This document shows positions 45,271-58,213 of a DNA stretch of 64,000 nt, piece by piece. A program made the position numbers and the translations under genes. Position 1 is the stretch's first letter. Each line of letters begins with the position of its first letter. The stretch is from Elymus sibiricus (taxonomy: Eukaryota; Streptophyta; Magnoliopsida; Poales; Poaceae), in contig CM077671.1 in assembly GCA_039707655.1 (NCBI GenBank), forward strand, positions 305,102,509 to 305,166,508, given 5' to 3'. The notes beneath the pieces are model-generated. The model saw nothing but the letters and a program-made list of their open reading frames with translations. It was not told where the DNA came from and did no database searches.

Positions 45271-46525
45271 GTGCATATTGAATGCAGAAAAATTCTTGAG
45301 TTAAAATATGTTTAAAAAAATGAAATCCCTTTGTAATAGACGAGTTTTCGTCCGAAACCCTGATACTTCGAAAGAGATTGTCAAGTTTGTACACGAAGTG
45401 CATCCAGTTTTTCCCGTAACCCTCTCAACTTTTAAGCACATGCTATGTGGGTGAAATTATGATACCATGCCAACTTTCAACCATTTCAGAGTTCATTTGC
45501 AGTGCTTTTCAATTTCAGGTTCATTTTAGCTCAAAATAAATCATGAAATGCCTGAAAAATAGCAAATGAAGTCACAAAAGGGTTGAAAAGTGATGATGTG
45601 GCTTTGAATGATGCATATTGAATGCAGAAAAAGTCTTGAGTTAAAATATGTTTAAAAAAATGAAATCCCTTTGTAATAGACGAGTTTTCGTCCAAAACCC
45701 TCATACTTCGAAAGAGATTGTCCAGTTTGTACACGAAGTGCATTCAGTTTTTCCCGTAACCCTCTCAACTTTTAAGCACATGCTATGTGGGTGAAATTAT
45801 GATACCATGCCAACTTTCAACCATTTCAGAGTTCATTTGCAGTGCTTTTCAATTTCAGGGTCATTTTAGCTCAAAATAAATCATGAAATGCATGAAAAAT
45901 AGCAAATGAAGTCAGAAAAGGGTTGAAAAGTGATGATGTGGCTTTGAATGGTGCATATTGAATGCAGAAAAAGTCTTGAGTTAAAATATGTTTAAAAAAA
46001 TGAAATCCCTTTGTAATAGACGAGTTTTTGTCCGAAACCCTCATACTTCGAAAGAGATTGTCCAGTTTGTACACGAAGTGCATCCAGTTTTTCCCGTAAC
46101 CCTCTCAACTTTTAAGCACATGCTATGTGGGTGAAATTATGATACAATGCCAACTTTCAACCATTTCAGAGTTCATTTGTAGTGCTTTTCAATTTCAGGG
46201 TCATTTTAGCTCAAAATAAATCATGAAATGCATGAAAAATAGCAAATGAAGTCAGAAAAGGGTTGAAAAGTGACGATGTGGCTTTGAATGGTGCATATTG
46301 AATGCGGAAAAAGTCTTGAGTTAAAATATGTTTAAAAAAAATGAAATCCCTTTGTAATAGACGAGTTTTCGTTCGAAACCTTGATACTTCGAAAGAGATT
46401 GTCCAGTTTCTACATGAAGTGCATCCAGTTTTTTCCGTAACCCTCTCAACTTTTTAGCACATGCTATGTGGGTGAAATTATGATACCATGCCAACTTTCA
46501 ACCATTTCAGAGTTCATTTGTAGTA
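45271..46525. repeat. 340-bp tandem repeat, 3.7 copies
   Basis: Anchors gcatattgaatgcNgaaaa at 45271, 45611, 45951 and 46291 give an exact 340-bp period. The last copy breaks off near 46525 into shorter 42-bp repeats (aaaagaatgaactaaaaagc) to about 46700. Copies differ by only a few percent. Confidence 0.95.
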
Positions 46526-47173
46526 AAAAGAATGAACTAAAAAGCTTTTATAAAACTCTAATAGCAAAAAGAATGAACTAAAAAGCTTTTATAAAACTCT
46601 AATAGCAAAAAGAATGAACTAAAAAGAATCAATTAAATATAATATTCTTCATTAGCAAAAAGAATCAACTAAAAAGAATCAAAAATAATATTAACTAAGA
46701 TTATCAAAGTATTTATTTGTTAAAAACTTTAATAGTAAAAAGAATTTTCATAAAGTATATTTTGTTACAAGCTTTAATAGAAAACTAAAAAGCTTTTATA
46801 AAACTCTAATAGCAAAAGGAATCAACTAAAAAGAATCAATAAAAAGTAAAACTTATGCAACTAAAATTATATAAAATTTATGCAACTAAAATTATATAAC
46901 TAAAAATAACATATGCAAAAATTAACATAAAAAATTTAAAAATATAATATATGCAAAAAAAAGGCCCGTCTACTAGGCACCACGGCCTGCATACGACTAG
47001 AAACCCTAGAAATGGGCCAGGATGCAGGCCCGCGGTGCTAGTAGGCCTATCATGGCGTTTGATAGGCATGTACTGCCTGCATTAGAGAGGAGCTCAAGAG
47101 GTCAGCGGCAGCTGCGCTTATAAACCACTCCGAACCCCTCTCGACTAGCGAGGTGGGACTAAATTTTGGCTAC

Positions 47174-47343
47174 GGGAAGCACAGACCTTTAGTCCCGGTT
47201 GGTGGCTCCAACCGGGACTAAAGGCACCCCTTTAGTCCCGGTTGGTGCCACCAACCGGGACTAAAGGTCTCTGCTTCCCGCTCTTTGGGCTGCTGAAAAT
47301 TGACCTTTAGTCCCGGTTGGTGGCCACTAACCGGGACTAAAGG
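47174..47343. repeat. Internal hairpin block of the CACTA element
   Basis: Three near-perfect hairpins with arms cctttagtcccggttgg/ccaaccgggactaaagg at 47186-47224, 47229-47267 and 47304-47343. The first two sit inside a larger inverted repeat whose outer arms are gggaagcacagacc and ggtctctgcttccc. Confidence 0.85.
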
Positions 47344-47349
47344 GGGGGC

Positions 47350-47357
47350 TATATAAG
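47350..47357 (+). promoter_or_regulatory. Internal TATA box downstream of the hairpin block
   Basis: tatataag just after the hairpins and about 775 bp before the B3 gene start. On the other side of the block a tttataagcgc reads on the minus strand near 47117, so the block may be bidirectional. Confidence 0.4.
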
Positions 47358-48125
47358 CGGGACTTAGCAGTTTTTCCAATCCCCCATCAGTTTCTTCTCT
47401 CCTCTCCCCCGACGGCGCTGACGACGACCTCGACGCCGCCAGGCTGCCGGATTTTGCCGTCGTCCTCGCCGATGCCCTCGCCGACGCCCTGCTGTCCCCG
47501 AGCCCGCTGACCGTCGCCGGCGCCGGACCTCCTCGCGCGCCCTCCTCCCTGTCGTCGCGTGCCCCCGAGCCGCCCCGTTCCTCGTCGCCGGCCTCCAGCT
47601 CCATCGCCGCCCCCCAGTGAGCTCCCCCCCTTTCCCAAGGCCTCCGTAGCCCCTGCCCTGCGCTGCCGCCGCCGCCGCCCCTGCCCTGCTGCTTAGCCGC
47701 CGCCCCTGCCCTGCATTTTTTATGTTCATGTATATGTATGTATGTTCATGTATGTATGTATATGTTCATGTATGTATGGCATTATATTTTTTATGTTCAC
47801 CGAATTTTCATATGTTGATGGTGATCTATCGTGTGCACTTGGGAAAAGCTCATCAACAAACATGATCCTTTCTTACATACAAAAACAGATAAAAGATTCA
47901 AATGAATAGTGCTCAAGTTAAATAACATACACATTATATAAAATTGTGTTTCTTAGGTTGCAATAAGGCATGTATGTATGTATAGATTGATGTATATAGG
48001 GATGGGGTTGCATTCGGGTCATCAAATTGATAGAGAAATTCATAGACCTTGGTACGATAAGCTAATTTATAAAGTGTTAATTGCATTTTCTTACGTTTGA
48101 CAACTGCTTGGGCTTATTAGGGACC

Positions 48126-49217
48126 ATGAGGCGTAAGATCTGCAAGGTCTACAGAAATTCATGTATGGATAGTCTTGGAACTGCAGTGCAGTTCGGGGTA
48201 TTTTTGAGAAAGGGATTTCAAAAATCAGTGGTAACGGTCTTTAACTTGAATTTGTATTGAATTCTGATCATTTGTTTAACTATTTTACTGACTTTATTAT
48301 TGATTATTAACTGCTGCATAGTGTGTTCCATGCAACATAAGGGAGGACTTCAACAATTCATATGGTAACGTGTTGTACTTTGAGGATGATGAGGAGCGCG
48401 AATTCGAATTGGATCTGCGCAAAGGAAAGAATAAAACCATCATATATGGTGATGGATGGGAGCAGTACATTGCAGCGAACTATTTTAAAGGAGGAGAACT
48501 CGTAGCTTTTTCCTTAATAGGAGAGGTGAATAGGTTAAGGACATTATATGTCCAAAGCAATGATGATGACGATGACCAAGATGACATCGTCAGCCAAGAT
48601 GACCAAGATGACATCGACAGCCAAGATGAAGATGAGGACATCCAAGATGAAGATGAGGACAACCAAGATGAAGAGGAGGACATCGAAGATGAAGATGATG
48701 GTCCTATCCTTTCTGCAATTTTTTCTCAAAGGATGAAGAAGCTTACTCGGGATGATAAAGCTAGTGTGAAAGAAATGTTACCATCCTCTTTGGCGTTCTT
48801 GGGGAAGCCCTTTGTGCACCGTCTAACAAAAACAAACATGGTCAAAAAAGTTATGGTGAGATGTTTTATATTGTTTCATCTCTTTTTGGTCATAACCAAG
48901 TATGGTGAGATGTCTAACATTCTGTGCTCTCTATTTTCTCTTAATGATGGGGTCTTCAGAAGTTACCTTTGAAGATGTTTTCCGGAGTGGACATCCCTGC
49001 CGTCGGCACTGCTGGAGTAATCCATGGACCAAGAGGGCCTGTCACGAACGTCCAATACATGACAGAATCCGACGGGCGCATATCATTCCACAAGGCCGAC
49101 TGGCAGTAGTTCATCAAGGGAAAGAGAGAACTAAGGGTGGACACCCTTGTGGTAATCACTATAAGGAAGAGCAACCGCAAGGACTATCAGATGATGGTTG
49201 TTGTTGACCATGTTTAG
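48126..49217 (+). pseudogene. Two-B3-domain protein gene captured in a CACTA element
   Basis: Three exons join in phase: 48126-48230, 48322-48855 and from 48960, with GT-AG introns of 91 and 104 bp. The first B3-like domain spans exons 1-2: FGVFLRKGFQKSV, VPCNIREDFNNSYG, then DGWEQYIAANYFKGGELVAF. An Asp/Glu-rich linker of about 45 residues (DQDDI/DEDED repeats) follows. A second B3-like domain starts FVHRLTKTNMVKKVMKLPLK and continues in exon 3 (FSGVDIPAVGTAGVIHG). B3 domains bind DNA in plant transcription factors. A TAG at 49107-49109 ends the frame at 262 codons, inside the second domain. After it the same frame runs on to TAG at 49215 with normal B3 sequence (FIKGKRELRVDTLVVITI). Either a truncated protein is made or the copy is dead. 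Confidence 0.65.
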
Positions 49218-49558
49218 AACTAAGTCATGAATATATCAGCTGGAGAACTGTTAGTTAATTAATTAGTATGTTAAGATGAATGTGATACACTGATGTTTGT
49301 TTCTTAAGTTGAACAAATTTCAAGTGATACTGATGGTTCTTTCTATATATTGATCATGACGATGTTGTCTAATGGTTCTTTCATTGCTATATGTAGTAGC
49401 TAGCGTCGAGTTGAATGAAAAGCATAAAATAAAAATGATAAACACAAAAATAAAAGGGGGAAACACAATATGAAAACCCCTAAACCCTTCAAAACCCCTA
49501 AACCCCTCCTTTCAAAAAAAAAACCCCAGAGCCTGGCAGCTGCTGACGCGTGGCTGCC

Positions 49559-49766
49559 TTTTAGTCCCGGTCGGTGTTACCAACCGGGTCTAAAGGTCCT
49601 CCTGCCAGGCGCCCCACGGCGGCCACGTGGAGCTCCTTTAGTCCCGGTTCGTAAGCCAACCGGGACTAAAAGTGATCGGCATTAGTCCTGATCGTTTTGT
49701 CCTGGATGCAGAACCGGAACTAAAGGCCCTCTGGAACCGGGACTGATGCCCTGTTGTCTACTAGTG
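49559..49766. repeat. Right subterminal repeats and terminus of the CACTA element
   Basis: Inverted agtcccggt/accggg pairs at 49562-49596 and 49637-49669, decayed ones to 49745, then the terminal gtctactagtg. Confidence 0.8.
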
Positions 49767-49868
49767 ATGTGTGTGTCCTGGATGGCAGCCTCTTTTTTTT
49801 CTTTGTTTTTTGAGCAAAAGGGAGGCCCCCCTCCCCGATTTTCATTTACAAAAACCATAATGTCTTAA

Positions 49869-50658
49869 GAGCAACTCCAACAAGCGCACAATATCAGCCT
49901 CGCGCTGAAAATTTCCCTTTTTTTGCGCGCGCAGCGGTTCCGGGCGCTCCAGCGGCCGCGCAAAAAACGCGCGCGCGGCATAAGTGCTTCCGCGCGCGGA
50001 GCGAAACGGCATCGCGCACCGCTTATTTCGTGCGCTTGCTCCCGCGCGCTGCACACTCGAGCGCTCGCGCCGCGTCTTCCATCTCCCTCTCCGGCAGCGC
50101 CGCTCTCGCCCCACCCCGCGCCGCCACCGGCGAAATCGCCCGATGGACGACCGCGCCGACATCCCCCTCACCCCTTCCTACACCCGCGACCCCTCCGCCG
50201 CCACCGTCGCCGCCGCCGCCGCCGGTGTGCCTCACATACCTTCGGCATCTCCGGGAGACAATGAAGAGGAGGACGAAGATGAGACTTCGAATGAGGATGA
50301 AGAATCAGGGGAAGAGGAGGACGAAGATGAGGATGCGGCATGATTGTTGATGTGCCATTTGTTTGTGTGAACTTGTTATGTCATGATGAATTTGTGATTT
50401 TGAACTTGGTTGGATGATGTGACATGATTGTTGATGTGTTGTGCAATCGAACTATGCTATGTCTTTTTGTTTTTGATTTTTGATGAAATATCACCATATT
50501 TTCTTCATAAAAAAATGCATGTTGCAAGCGCCGGCTGCTCGCGCGCGCGCAAAATTTTGCGGCGGCCGCTGAAGCCAGCGCTCTCCGACGCGCTAAAATT
50601 TGCTATTTGCGCGCTGCAAAACCGCTTGTTGCGCGTTGCGCACCTGTTGGAGATGCTC
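49869..50658. mobile_element. Harbinger-like element, 790 bp, in the LINE 3' UTR
   Basis: The ends are gagcaactccaacaagcgca and tgcgcacctgttggagatgctc-like on the right, with TAA on both sides (49866-49868, 50659-50661). Rich in gcgcgc. It carries one small acidic ORF. Confidence 0.8.
50143..50343 (+). CDS. Hypothetical 66-aa acidic protein of the Harbinger-like element
   Basis: MDDRADIPLTPSYTRDPSAA, an Ala-rich stretch, then a tail that is almost entirely Glu/Asp (EEEDEDETSNEDEESGEEED). It ends in TGA followed by an AT-rich 3' region typical of a gene end. No known domain. It resembles in composition the acidic ends of the ORFs in the other Harbinger-like elements but shares no clear sequence with them. 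Confidence 0.35.
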   Translation: MDDRADIPLTPSYTRDPSAATVAAAAAGVPHIPSASPGDNEEEDEDETSNEDEESGEEEDEDEDAA

Positions 50659-53600
50659 TAAGTAACAACTCCAAACTACCACTACGATCGTATCAAAACA
50701 TAGACCCCCTACCCGAGGCCTAAGAGCATCACCTGGAACAGCCTCCAACGAGCTCACATATGTCTAGACTTAAATCCAGACATCAGACGCCATATCATAC
50801 ATTCTGGCAAGTTTTTATAATGGCCTGGAACCAAAACACAAAGACAAAAGCAAGCGATAAGAAGAAGGCTTCTAGTTTTCCAAACGCAAGATCCCCGATC
50901 TCCAGCCCTGCGAAGCTCTGTAAACATCACTTGCTACTTGCTTGAGAAGTCTTGCTCCCAGCTTCAACATTCCTGCCGCGGTTTCCTTTATCTGCAAGAT
51001 GGACCAATCATCAATCCAGGAACAAGTCATTTTCACAATTGTCATTGGATCAACCACATTCTTTCTTTCAAAGCCAATGTCATTTCTAGATCTCCAAATG
51101 GACCAGAAAACAGCTCCAAGTCCAACCAAGACCAAGGCCTTGTCTTGTTTTGGAAACGTTCTGATCCACCTGGAGAAGCATTCATTCAGATTAGAAGGAG
51201 TGAATCTAAGATCAAAAGCACATTTCAACAGATTCCACATCAATTTTGCCATAGAACAGGTAAAAAATAGATGGTCAATGGTTTCTTTCTGACCACAGAA
51301 AGCACAACCATCTGTCCCTTTCCACCCTCTTCTAATCAGATTGTCCTTAGTGAGAATGCTTTTTTATTAACCAACCACAGAAAAACTTTAATTTTAGCTG
51401 GCACCTTAATTTTCTACAGAAATTTCTAAGGAAAACCCACCTCAGATCTAACTAGGAAAACATACAAGGATTTGACAGTGAATTTTCCATCTTTAGTTAA
51501 CATCCACCTAATCTGGTCTTTCCCCCCATACATCGGTATTTCCTCACATATACTCTTAAGGCTTTCCCATAAAGCTAAATTCTCTCCATGCAAAGTTCTG
51601 CGAAAAGAAAAAATTCCCAAGTTTTTTCAATAGCCTCTACTACTGTAATATTATGGTCAAAACTAATCAGATACAATCTTGGGTAAGCCAGCTTGAGAGG
51701 TTTATCATCCACCCAACAATCTTCCCAGAACCTGGTATTTTTCCCATCCCCCAACAGTTTTTTACAGTGTTGATAAAACAAGTCTCTCACTTTAAGAATG
51801 CTGGACCAGAAATGTGAATCTCCCACCCTGGGTTTAACACTAGACATGCATTTGCTCCCAACGTAGTTATTCCACATGACTTCTTGCCATAACCCTGTTT
51901 CAGTCTCTAATTTCCAAAACCACTTAGCTAATAAAGCCTTGTTCATAAAATCCAAATTAAGAATCCCCAGACCCCCTTGTTGTTTAGGGAGACAACAGGT
52001 CTTCCAATTAACTAGACTAGGAGAATGCCCGTGCGTTGCCACATGCCTTTTAAATATTTTTACGATTGCACCTATGAATATCATGCATATCAAATTTTGC
52101 ATGTATATTTTTTTTGCACCTATACATATAATGCCTGTCAAATTTCACATACATAGAGAAGATATCATGCAACGATCGGAAAGTATACTTACAAATTTCT
52201 CGTGTACATATGCTGTCTACTTTTTTATTTGTAAATCACTAATTATTTCTCCACCACATTCTCCACGTCCCTAGTCCATGCATGCCACCTCAGTTAATGA
52301 CAAACCTGGCTCGCAATATCCCTTTCCACCTCCATTTACACACTTTGAATTTCATCAAACACGTAGCGTTGCACTCGTGATATACTCCTATTTTGCACTG
52401 AAATTCTCTCTACCTCCCCTCTCTCTCTATCTCTATCTTTGTCTCTCCTCTCTCATTATAATATCTCCATCTCCCTCCCTCCCCCCCACACTTGTCTGCC
52501 ACCCTTCATCTCTCTCCAACCCTGGCTCTCTCTACCATAGATTTGTTGTCGCAAGCAAATAACAGTTAACACTGGTTGTACTTCAACCAATTAGTATAGG
52601 CATGGTTCCTAGTGTACGAATCTAATTAGAAGTATGGAACTTATCAAAAATAAAACATTCTAGAAATATTAAACAATACTGTTGGAATGTCAGGCGTTCG
52701 AGTCACGTTGTTGTTTCGTCCGGGGCTAGGTTGGCAAAGGCAGTTGCATGGTCTAGAAGGTGAAACATGTGGCGGCGGCCACATGTCTTTTAATTTGTTT
52801 TCTTGTTGCATATGTATACCGGTCTTGTTGTGTAAAAGTCGTTGAATTTTTGGTCCCTTCCAATGACATCATCTAGGCACCCTTGTCGATGGTTTTTTTG
52901 TTCTACGGGTGTCGATGGTTCTTTTTGGACGTCAACATAATCTATCTTCATCTCTTTCATACAATCGTATATAGAAATGCATCATTTCCATTATCATGTG
53001 AAGCATATGTACAAATAAGTACAAATATTTGTATACATCTCTTCTGATGGTATAGAACTCAATGAGTTTTCAGTCCCGTCCATCATAGTTACACCAATGA
53101 CTTTGTGAATCGACATTTTCAAAATATCATCGAAAGCCATCAATTTTATCTCTAATCTAAAAACTTACCATATAAACATATATTAAAATAAAAAATAAGC
53201 TCCAATTTTATAAAATCGTAGGCTCACCAATAAATGAGTTCACCACGACACATCAATTTTATAAACATATATTACCATATAAACATACATGTGATTTTTC
53301 AACACTAACCGAGACTAACATATCGCCTCCCTAAGGAAGGCTCACCACGACACATCCTGACTCGCAATCCCCCTTCTGTCTGCGCCGACACACTTTGAAT
53401 TGCAACTTCAAATACGTAACCATGTAGTTGGGTTGTATTTTACAATGTGCTTAATATCCTCATGTGTGCTTGCAATTTCCATCACAGTGAACTTCTTCCT
53501 CCCTCTCACCCCTTCCACCATCTCTCTCTCTCTCTCTAGTAATTCAATGTAACCACGTTGATGCCCTCTAGTTATCATTCATATAACCTTTCAGACTTCT

Positions 53601-54119
53601 TCATGGGATTTAAACCCTTCTTTTTTACGTCTCTATTATACTGTGCACGAGTAAAACCGATGAAATACAACCGAAATAAAGGAGAGCATGATGCACCTTT
53701 TATTGCCCAATCAAAACAAAGGAGAACATGCATTTTTAAAGAAAGCAAAATGCATTACCACATACTGTTGCATTATGCATCGCCACACTCATGATTTATA
53801 AATAAAAAATGCGCCTAGAATACAATCAGGTAAAATTTCACCATTTATGGTAGTTAACTGACTAAGCAATCGAACAAACGTCACTAAACAACAGCTAGCC
53901 GGATCAACATCTACCAGCTTGTTTTAAACATTATCGAAAACATTGCTTCGGCATCTTGTGATCAATGTTGGCTAACATCATGCATGGCCTGACCTTTTTG
54001 GGACAATACAAATTGGCTTTGCTGGCTTCATCTTGAAGGTGGGCAACCTTCTCCACTGAACCTTATCATCAAAGAACCGCAATAGCAAGCATTTTTTCTC
54101 TTCCATACTCTTGCATATA

Positions 54120-54259
54120 CTCCCTCTGTTCCTAAATACAAGTCTCTTTTAGAGATTTCAATGTGGACTACGCGCTATGAGCAAAATTAGTGAATCTATA
54201 CATCCATATGTTGTCCGTATTGAAATTCTAAAAAGACTTATATTTAGAAACAGAGGGAG
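54120..54259. mobile_element. Stowaway MITE, 140 bp, nested in the Helitron
   Basis: The ends are ctccctctgttcctaaatac and gtatttagaaacagagggag-like (right side tatttagaaacagagggag), flanked by TA (54118-54119, 54260-54261). Typical Triticeae Stowaway sequence. Confidence 0.88.
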
Positions 54260-57200
54260 TATATTAGAATAGGAACAAATTAGATACATAGGGCAAAAAG
54301 TCATTGGCTTTAATCTGTCAAACAATGATCATGAATAAAAAGGACCACATTTGTGATAATGTTACAAAGACAAATATCATGCTATTTTTAAGTCTTTGCG
54401 TGAACCGGTCTCGATTGAACATACAAAAGAACATAATACTTGGGCATTGCTACCTTGTCTGATATAATGAAATACTGTAACAAATAGGAAATATCATGAC
54501 ACTCAATATGTTGATTTCCAGAACATTTATAGCAAAGATACTCCTGGGACATCAATGCATAACTGCAGCAAGCAATGACATATATGGTGCCTCATAACAG
54601 CTAGCAGTTTGAGTCCCTATGGGTAGGTGTCTATGAGAATAGAATAGACTGTAGTACTACTGATTCTCTGATGGTTGTAGGTTTGCATTAAGTGGTTTTA
54701 ATTTCAATTCAGTTTAAAATAGAACAACATATTGCATGACAGCAGAACTTGAAAACATTAAAAAACTGATCTTAATGAAAAGATATTCAAGCTATTATTT
54801 CCCCGCATACTATATGCCCCCGTCGGTTTTAGATTGCCATACCTCTAATGCTGGTGGACAACGCATGCTCCTGCTTGCCGTCACCTTGCTCGACGTCCGG
54901 AGTGGCCAAGGGATGCGGCATCCGTCATGGCAAGCCCTGGGGGGGGGTGGATCCGCCTCATTTCCGCCTCCCTCTCCCTGTACTCATCATCCTCCTATAG
55001 CCCCTTGCCGCAACCTGGAGCAGAGGTGGAGAACCAAGGAGGCCAACGCCATGGTCCACACCCACCATGTCGGAGCTACTCGTCGGCCCGAGCATGCTAC
55101 CTCTCCACGACGTCGGGTGCCACCTCTGTCTCCTTTGACTCCGGGGTGGCCGCCAGCTTGCGTCCTCGAGTAAGCTTCCAGCTTGTTTTCCATATCGACA
55201 ATTTTGCATAGAAGTGAAAAGTTTGGAAGTGAGAATCGGTATGAGCTCAGAAATTCTTTATCTGTATCTTAAATGAGCCAAATGCACCTTCTGAATCGAC
55301 AACCGTTATCAAACCTTGCAGCGCAGCCATGATAGGCTCATAACATATTCAGTGTATCAGATATAACCTCTGCCAACCTTGTTAACCTGGGCCTTATTCA
55401 GTAGTCAATGTTTTAGAAAAGGAAAAGAGGTGTGATACACACAGTGGAGGAATCTCAACACATATAACATCTCCTGGAAAAGAAATAATATTAGAATCGT
55501 AATTGAAATGTGTTTATAAAAAGGAGTCTTATTATGCTTCGAAAAGGGAGTCCTATTTAGCGTGTATAGAATTATTAGTCAATCTCCATGACAATATGAA
55601 CCATAATCTCAACAAATAAAACACTATTGAAGTCCCACAAATTCAAGCAAAGATCAATTCTGATGCATCGTCTTACCCTTTCACGATGCATAGCTCACCG
55701 TTTTGCAAACACATCTTCATGTTGGAGTGATCCGCGACATATTAAGGTGAAATGCCTTCTAAATCTCACGTAGTGCAGGGGTGCTCTGAATATCATTGTG
55801 TTCCTTTCTCAGTCTACTACCAGGTGCAGAATCCATCGCCCACCATGATCCTTTATCACATTAAAACTGTTGTACATAATCAGATTAGAGTCTCTGTTCC
55901 CGTTGATAAATTGTGTAACACTCTGAAACAAAAAATTATTATTAGCCCGTTGTCAACGGAGTAAAGAAAGAACAAGTTATCTTCATACCCCCATATTTCT
56001 TAAAAATATATGGTCAACAAGAACATGTATACTTGCCCACTTCATTGCAAACCAACTACGAAGAAGCCCAAATATTTTGTATTCCTTTTACGTTTCCTTT
56101 ACATGCTGCGGGCAGAGTATGATACTTATCTGAAATAACTAAAGGCACAAGAAAAGCTAGTGAAGAATGAAGAAACTTCAATCTAACCTTGCTGAATTTG
56201 GTGTATTTCCTTGAGCACCCGTGTGAGTGTCTTCTCTCTTCTTCTTGGTCTCGTCGACTTCATACGCATGGGGCACCGGCAAGTTCTCCAAGGAGGACAG
56301 TAGCTCTCACCCACGACCTCCTCGATGTCGTTGGCAAAGTAGCAGGGTGACAGCATGGAATTTCTTGGTCGCTTGTGTGGGTGACCTCAGGGCATCGTTG
56401 ATGGTAGGTCACAGAGGAGCGCGTGATGTCGGTGAATGTGGATCTAGAGAACAAGAATTGAACATACAATTAAGAACTGCACATACAGACTATACATGCC
56501 CTCCATATGTCTCAATTCAGATTATACATGTCTTACCTACATCTCAGTACTCAACATAATGTTGGTCGTTCTCTGAAAAAACATAATGTTGGTCGCTCAG
56601 ATTCTCCTCCTTGCCTTCTACAATTTTTCTGTTCATGTACGCTACACTATTCCCTGCTCAAAAAACAGTTGCCTATTAGTGCAAATGGATAACATAGAGA
56701 GGACAGAAAAATGACCGGTACAACTCCTAGCCACATCTCTCCAGAATTCATCACCATCGCTGACCAAATAGCAAAATCTCCTGCTCCCTAGCCTCTCAAC
56801 CACGCAAAGTGTAAGGAGAACAACCGTCATTCATCGCCTTCGCTTCCCCTATCCACCACACAACATGCAGTGCACTTAGAAATACCACATGATTCAGAGA
56901 ACAACATGTACAAGATTGAGAGAACTACCAGATGATTCAGAGAAAACCCATCGCGTTCTTCACGCACTGTCAACACACATCAAGCATGATTCAAAAATGA
57001 AGAAAGAACCAACTTTGGGGAAACAGTATCATGACCAAACGAAGTGAGTAATATTTTACATCGTCGTAGTTTGTCCATGTCCACTTTTGGAGGAAGAATC
57101 AAGGGCATGGCTCCTTCAGTTCCAACCCAATGAGATAGAATCAAACACGGAGACCGAAAATAATAGACAGGTTAAAAGAGACAGGATACTTGGGGCCCAA

Positions 57201-57318
57201 ATCGTGCATTATTTTCCAGTTTTAGAAGCATGATGGAGGCAGTAGATCTGAATGGTTCGTTTTATAAACAAACGCTTTAGAAACAGAGGCACTCCTGAAT
57301 CATACCTCGCCCGGGTAT

Positions 57319-57488
57319 GGACCGTCCGCCCCACTCGGGTACGCGCTCGCCGGCCAGGACCATTCGCCTCGCCCGGGTACGGGTTGGCCGGTCAGGACCG
57401 TCGGCCCCTCCCGGGTACAGGCTGACCGTGCGGGACTATTCGCCTCGCCCGGGTACACGCTGGCCGGTCAGGACCGTCCACCTCACCC
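57319..57488. repeat. 38-bp minisatellite with alternating units
   Basis: Four and a half units of 38 bp, each beginning ggacYRTYcg and containing cgggtac. Units 1 and 3 share ggaccgtc, units 2 and 4 share attcgcctcgcccgggtac, so the true period is a 76-bp dimer. Confidence 0.85.
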
Positions 57489-58213
57489 TCATTGTCTTTA
57501 CTTTTTTTTCCTAAATATGTTGCAGAGTATCGAATGGCAAATTTATGCATACCAAAGTGATATAAATCTCATTCAAAATGATTTTCTAGAATAATAATAT
57601 CTTAACGATTAAAAGTTCCATTCTATCTAACCACAATTAATCAGAAATAATGCGACCTGCAGATAAATCTACAACATTGGTCAAGTTGCAGCCTCAGAAG
57701 CAAGCTTCATGCACTGACGATGCTCAAAATTGATGTATACGTATATATTAACCCCATCGACCCAGTACGGTGAACAAATCTGTGACAAGAAATAAACTTT
57801 GCTTAGAACCAAAAGCAAGCTAGCTTAAAACAAATCCTTACTGATGGCGCCAGTCACATAGGAGTAGCCCGTAGCTTTTGCACTTCCTCTCTGCATGAAT
57901 CCTCTGCAATCAAATCAATCACCATGACATAAATCAATTACGACCATACAGAATGGAGAGAATCAAAACACCTTGATCTGTTCATATCATCTGTAAGTTG
58001 TAAGGATGGAGCTCCTAATGCAATACCAAACATGAATCGTATTTCTCAACTGATTACAACAAATTAGGAGGATGAGCCTCGTTGGGGAGGGTGTCGTCCA
58101 GAACGGTCGAGAGTGGTCGTTGTAGGTCAGCCTCCCTCCTCAGCTTATTGGCGGACGAGGACGGCTATGTAGCAGCCGACAAGGATGGCGATGGAAAAAA
58201 GTGGAGGGAGTAC

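Larger units (their letters stand above)
43617..49766 (+). mobile_element. CACTA transposon, 6150 bp, non-autonomous with cargo
   Basis: The ends are cactagtagaaaacagggc at the left and gccctgttgtctactagtg at the right, with ATG duplicated on both sides (43614-43616, 49767-49769). Subterminal regions at 43650-43920 and 49559-49745 contain many short inverted pairs of agtcccggtt and aaccgggact. No transposase (TNP2-like) frame is present. Cargo: a coiled-coil/membrane ORF, a four-copy 340-bp repeat, an internal hairpin block with TATA boxes, and a B3-domain gene. Confidence 0.9.

Noticed and set aside
48480..48736. Ser-rich and Met/Lys-rich frames in the CACTA element
   Set aside because: Shadows of the Asp/Glu-rich linker of the B3 gene.
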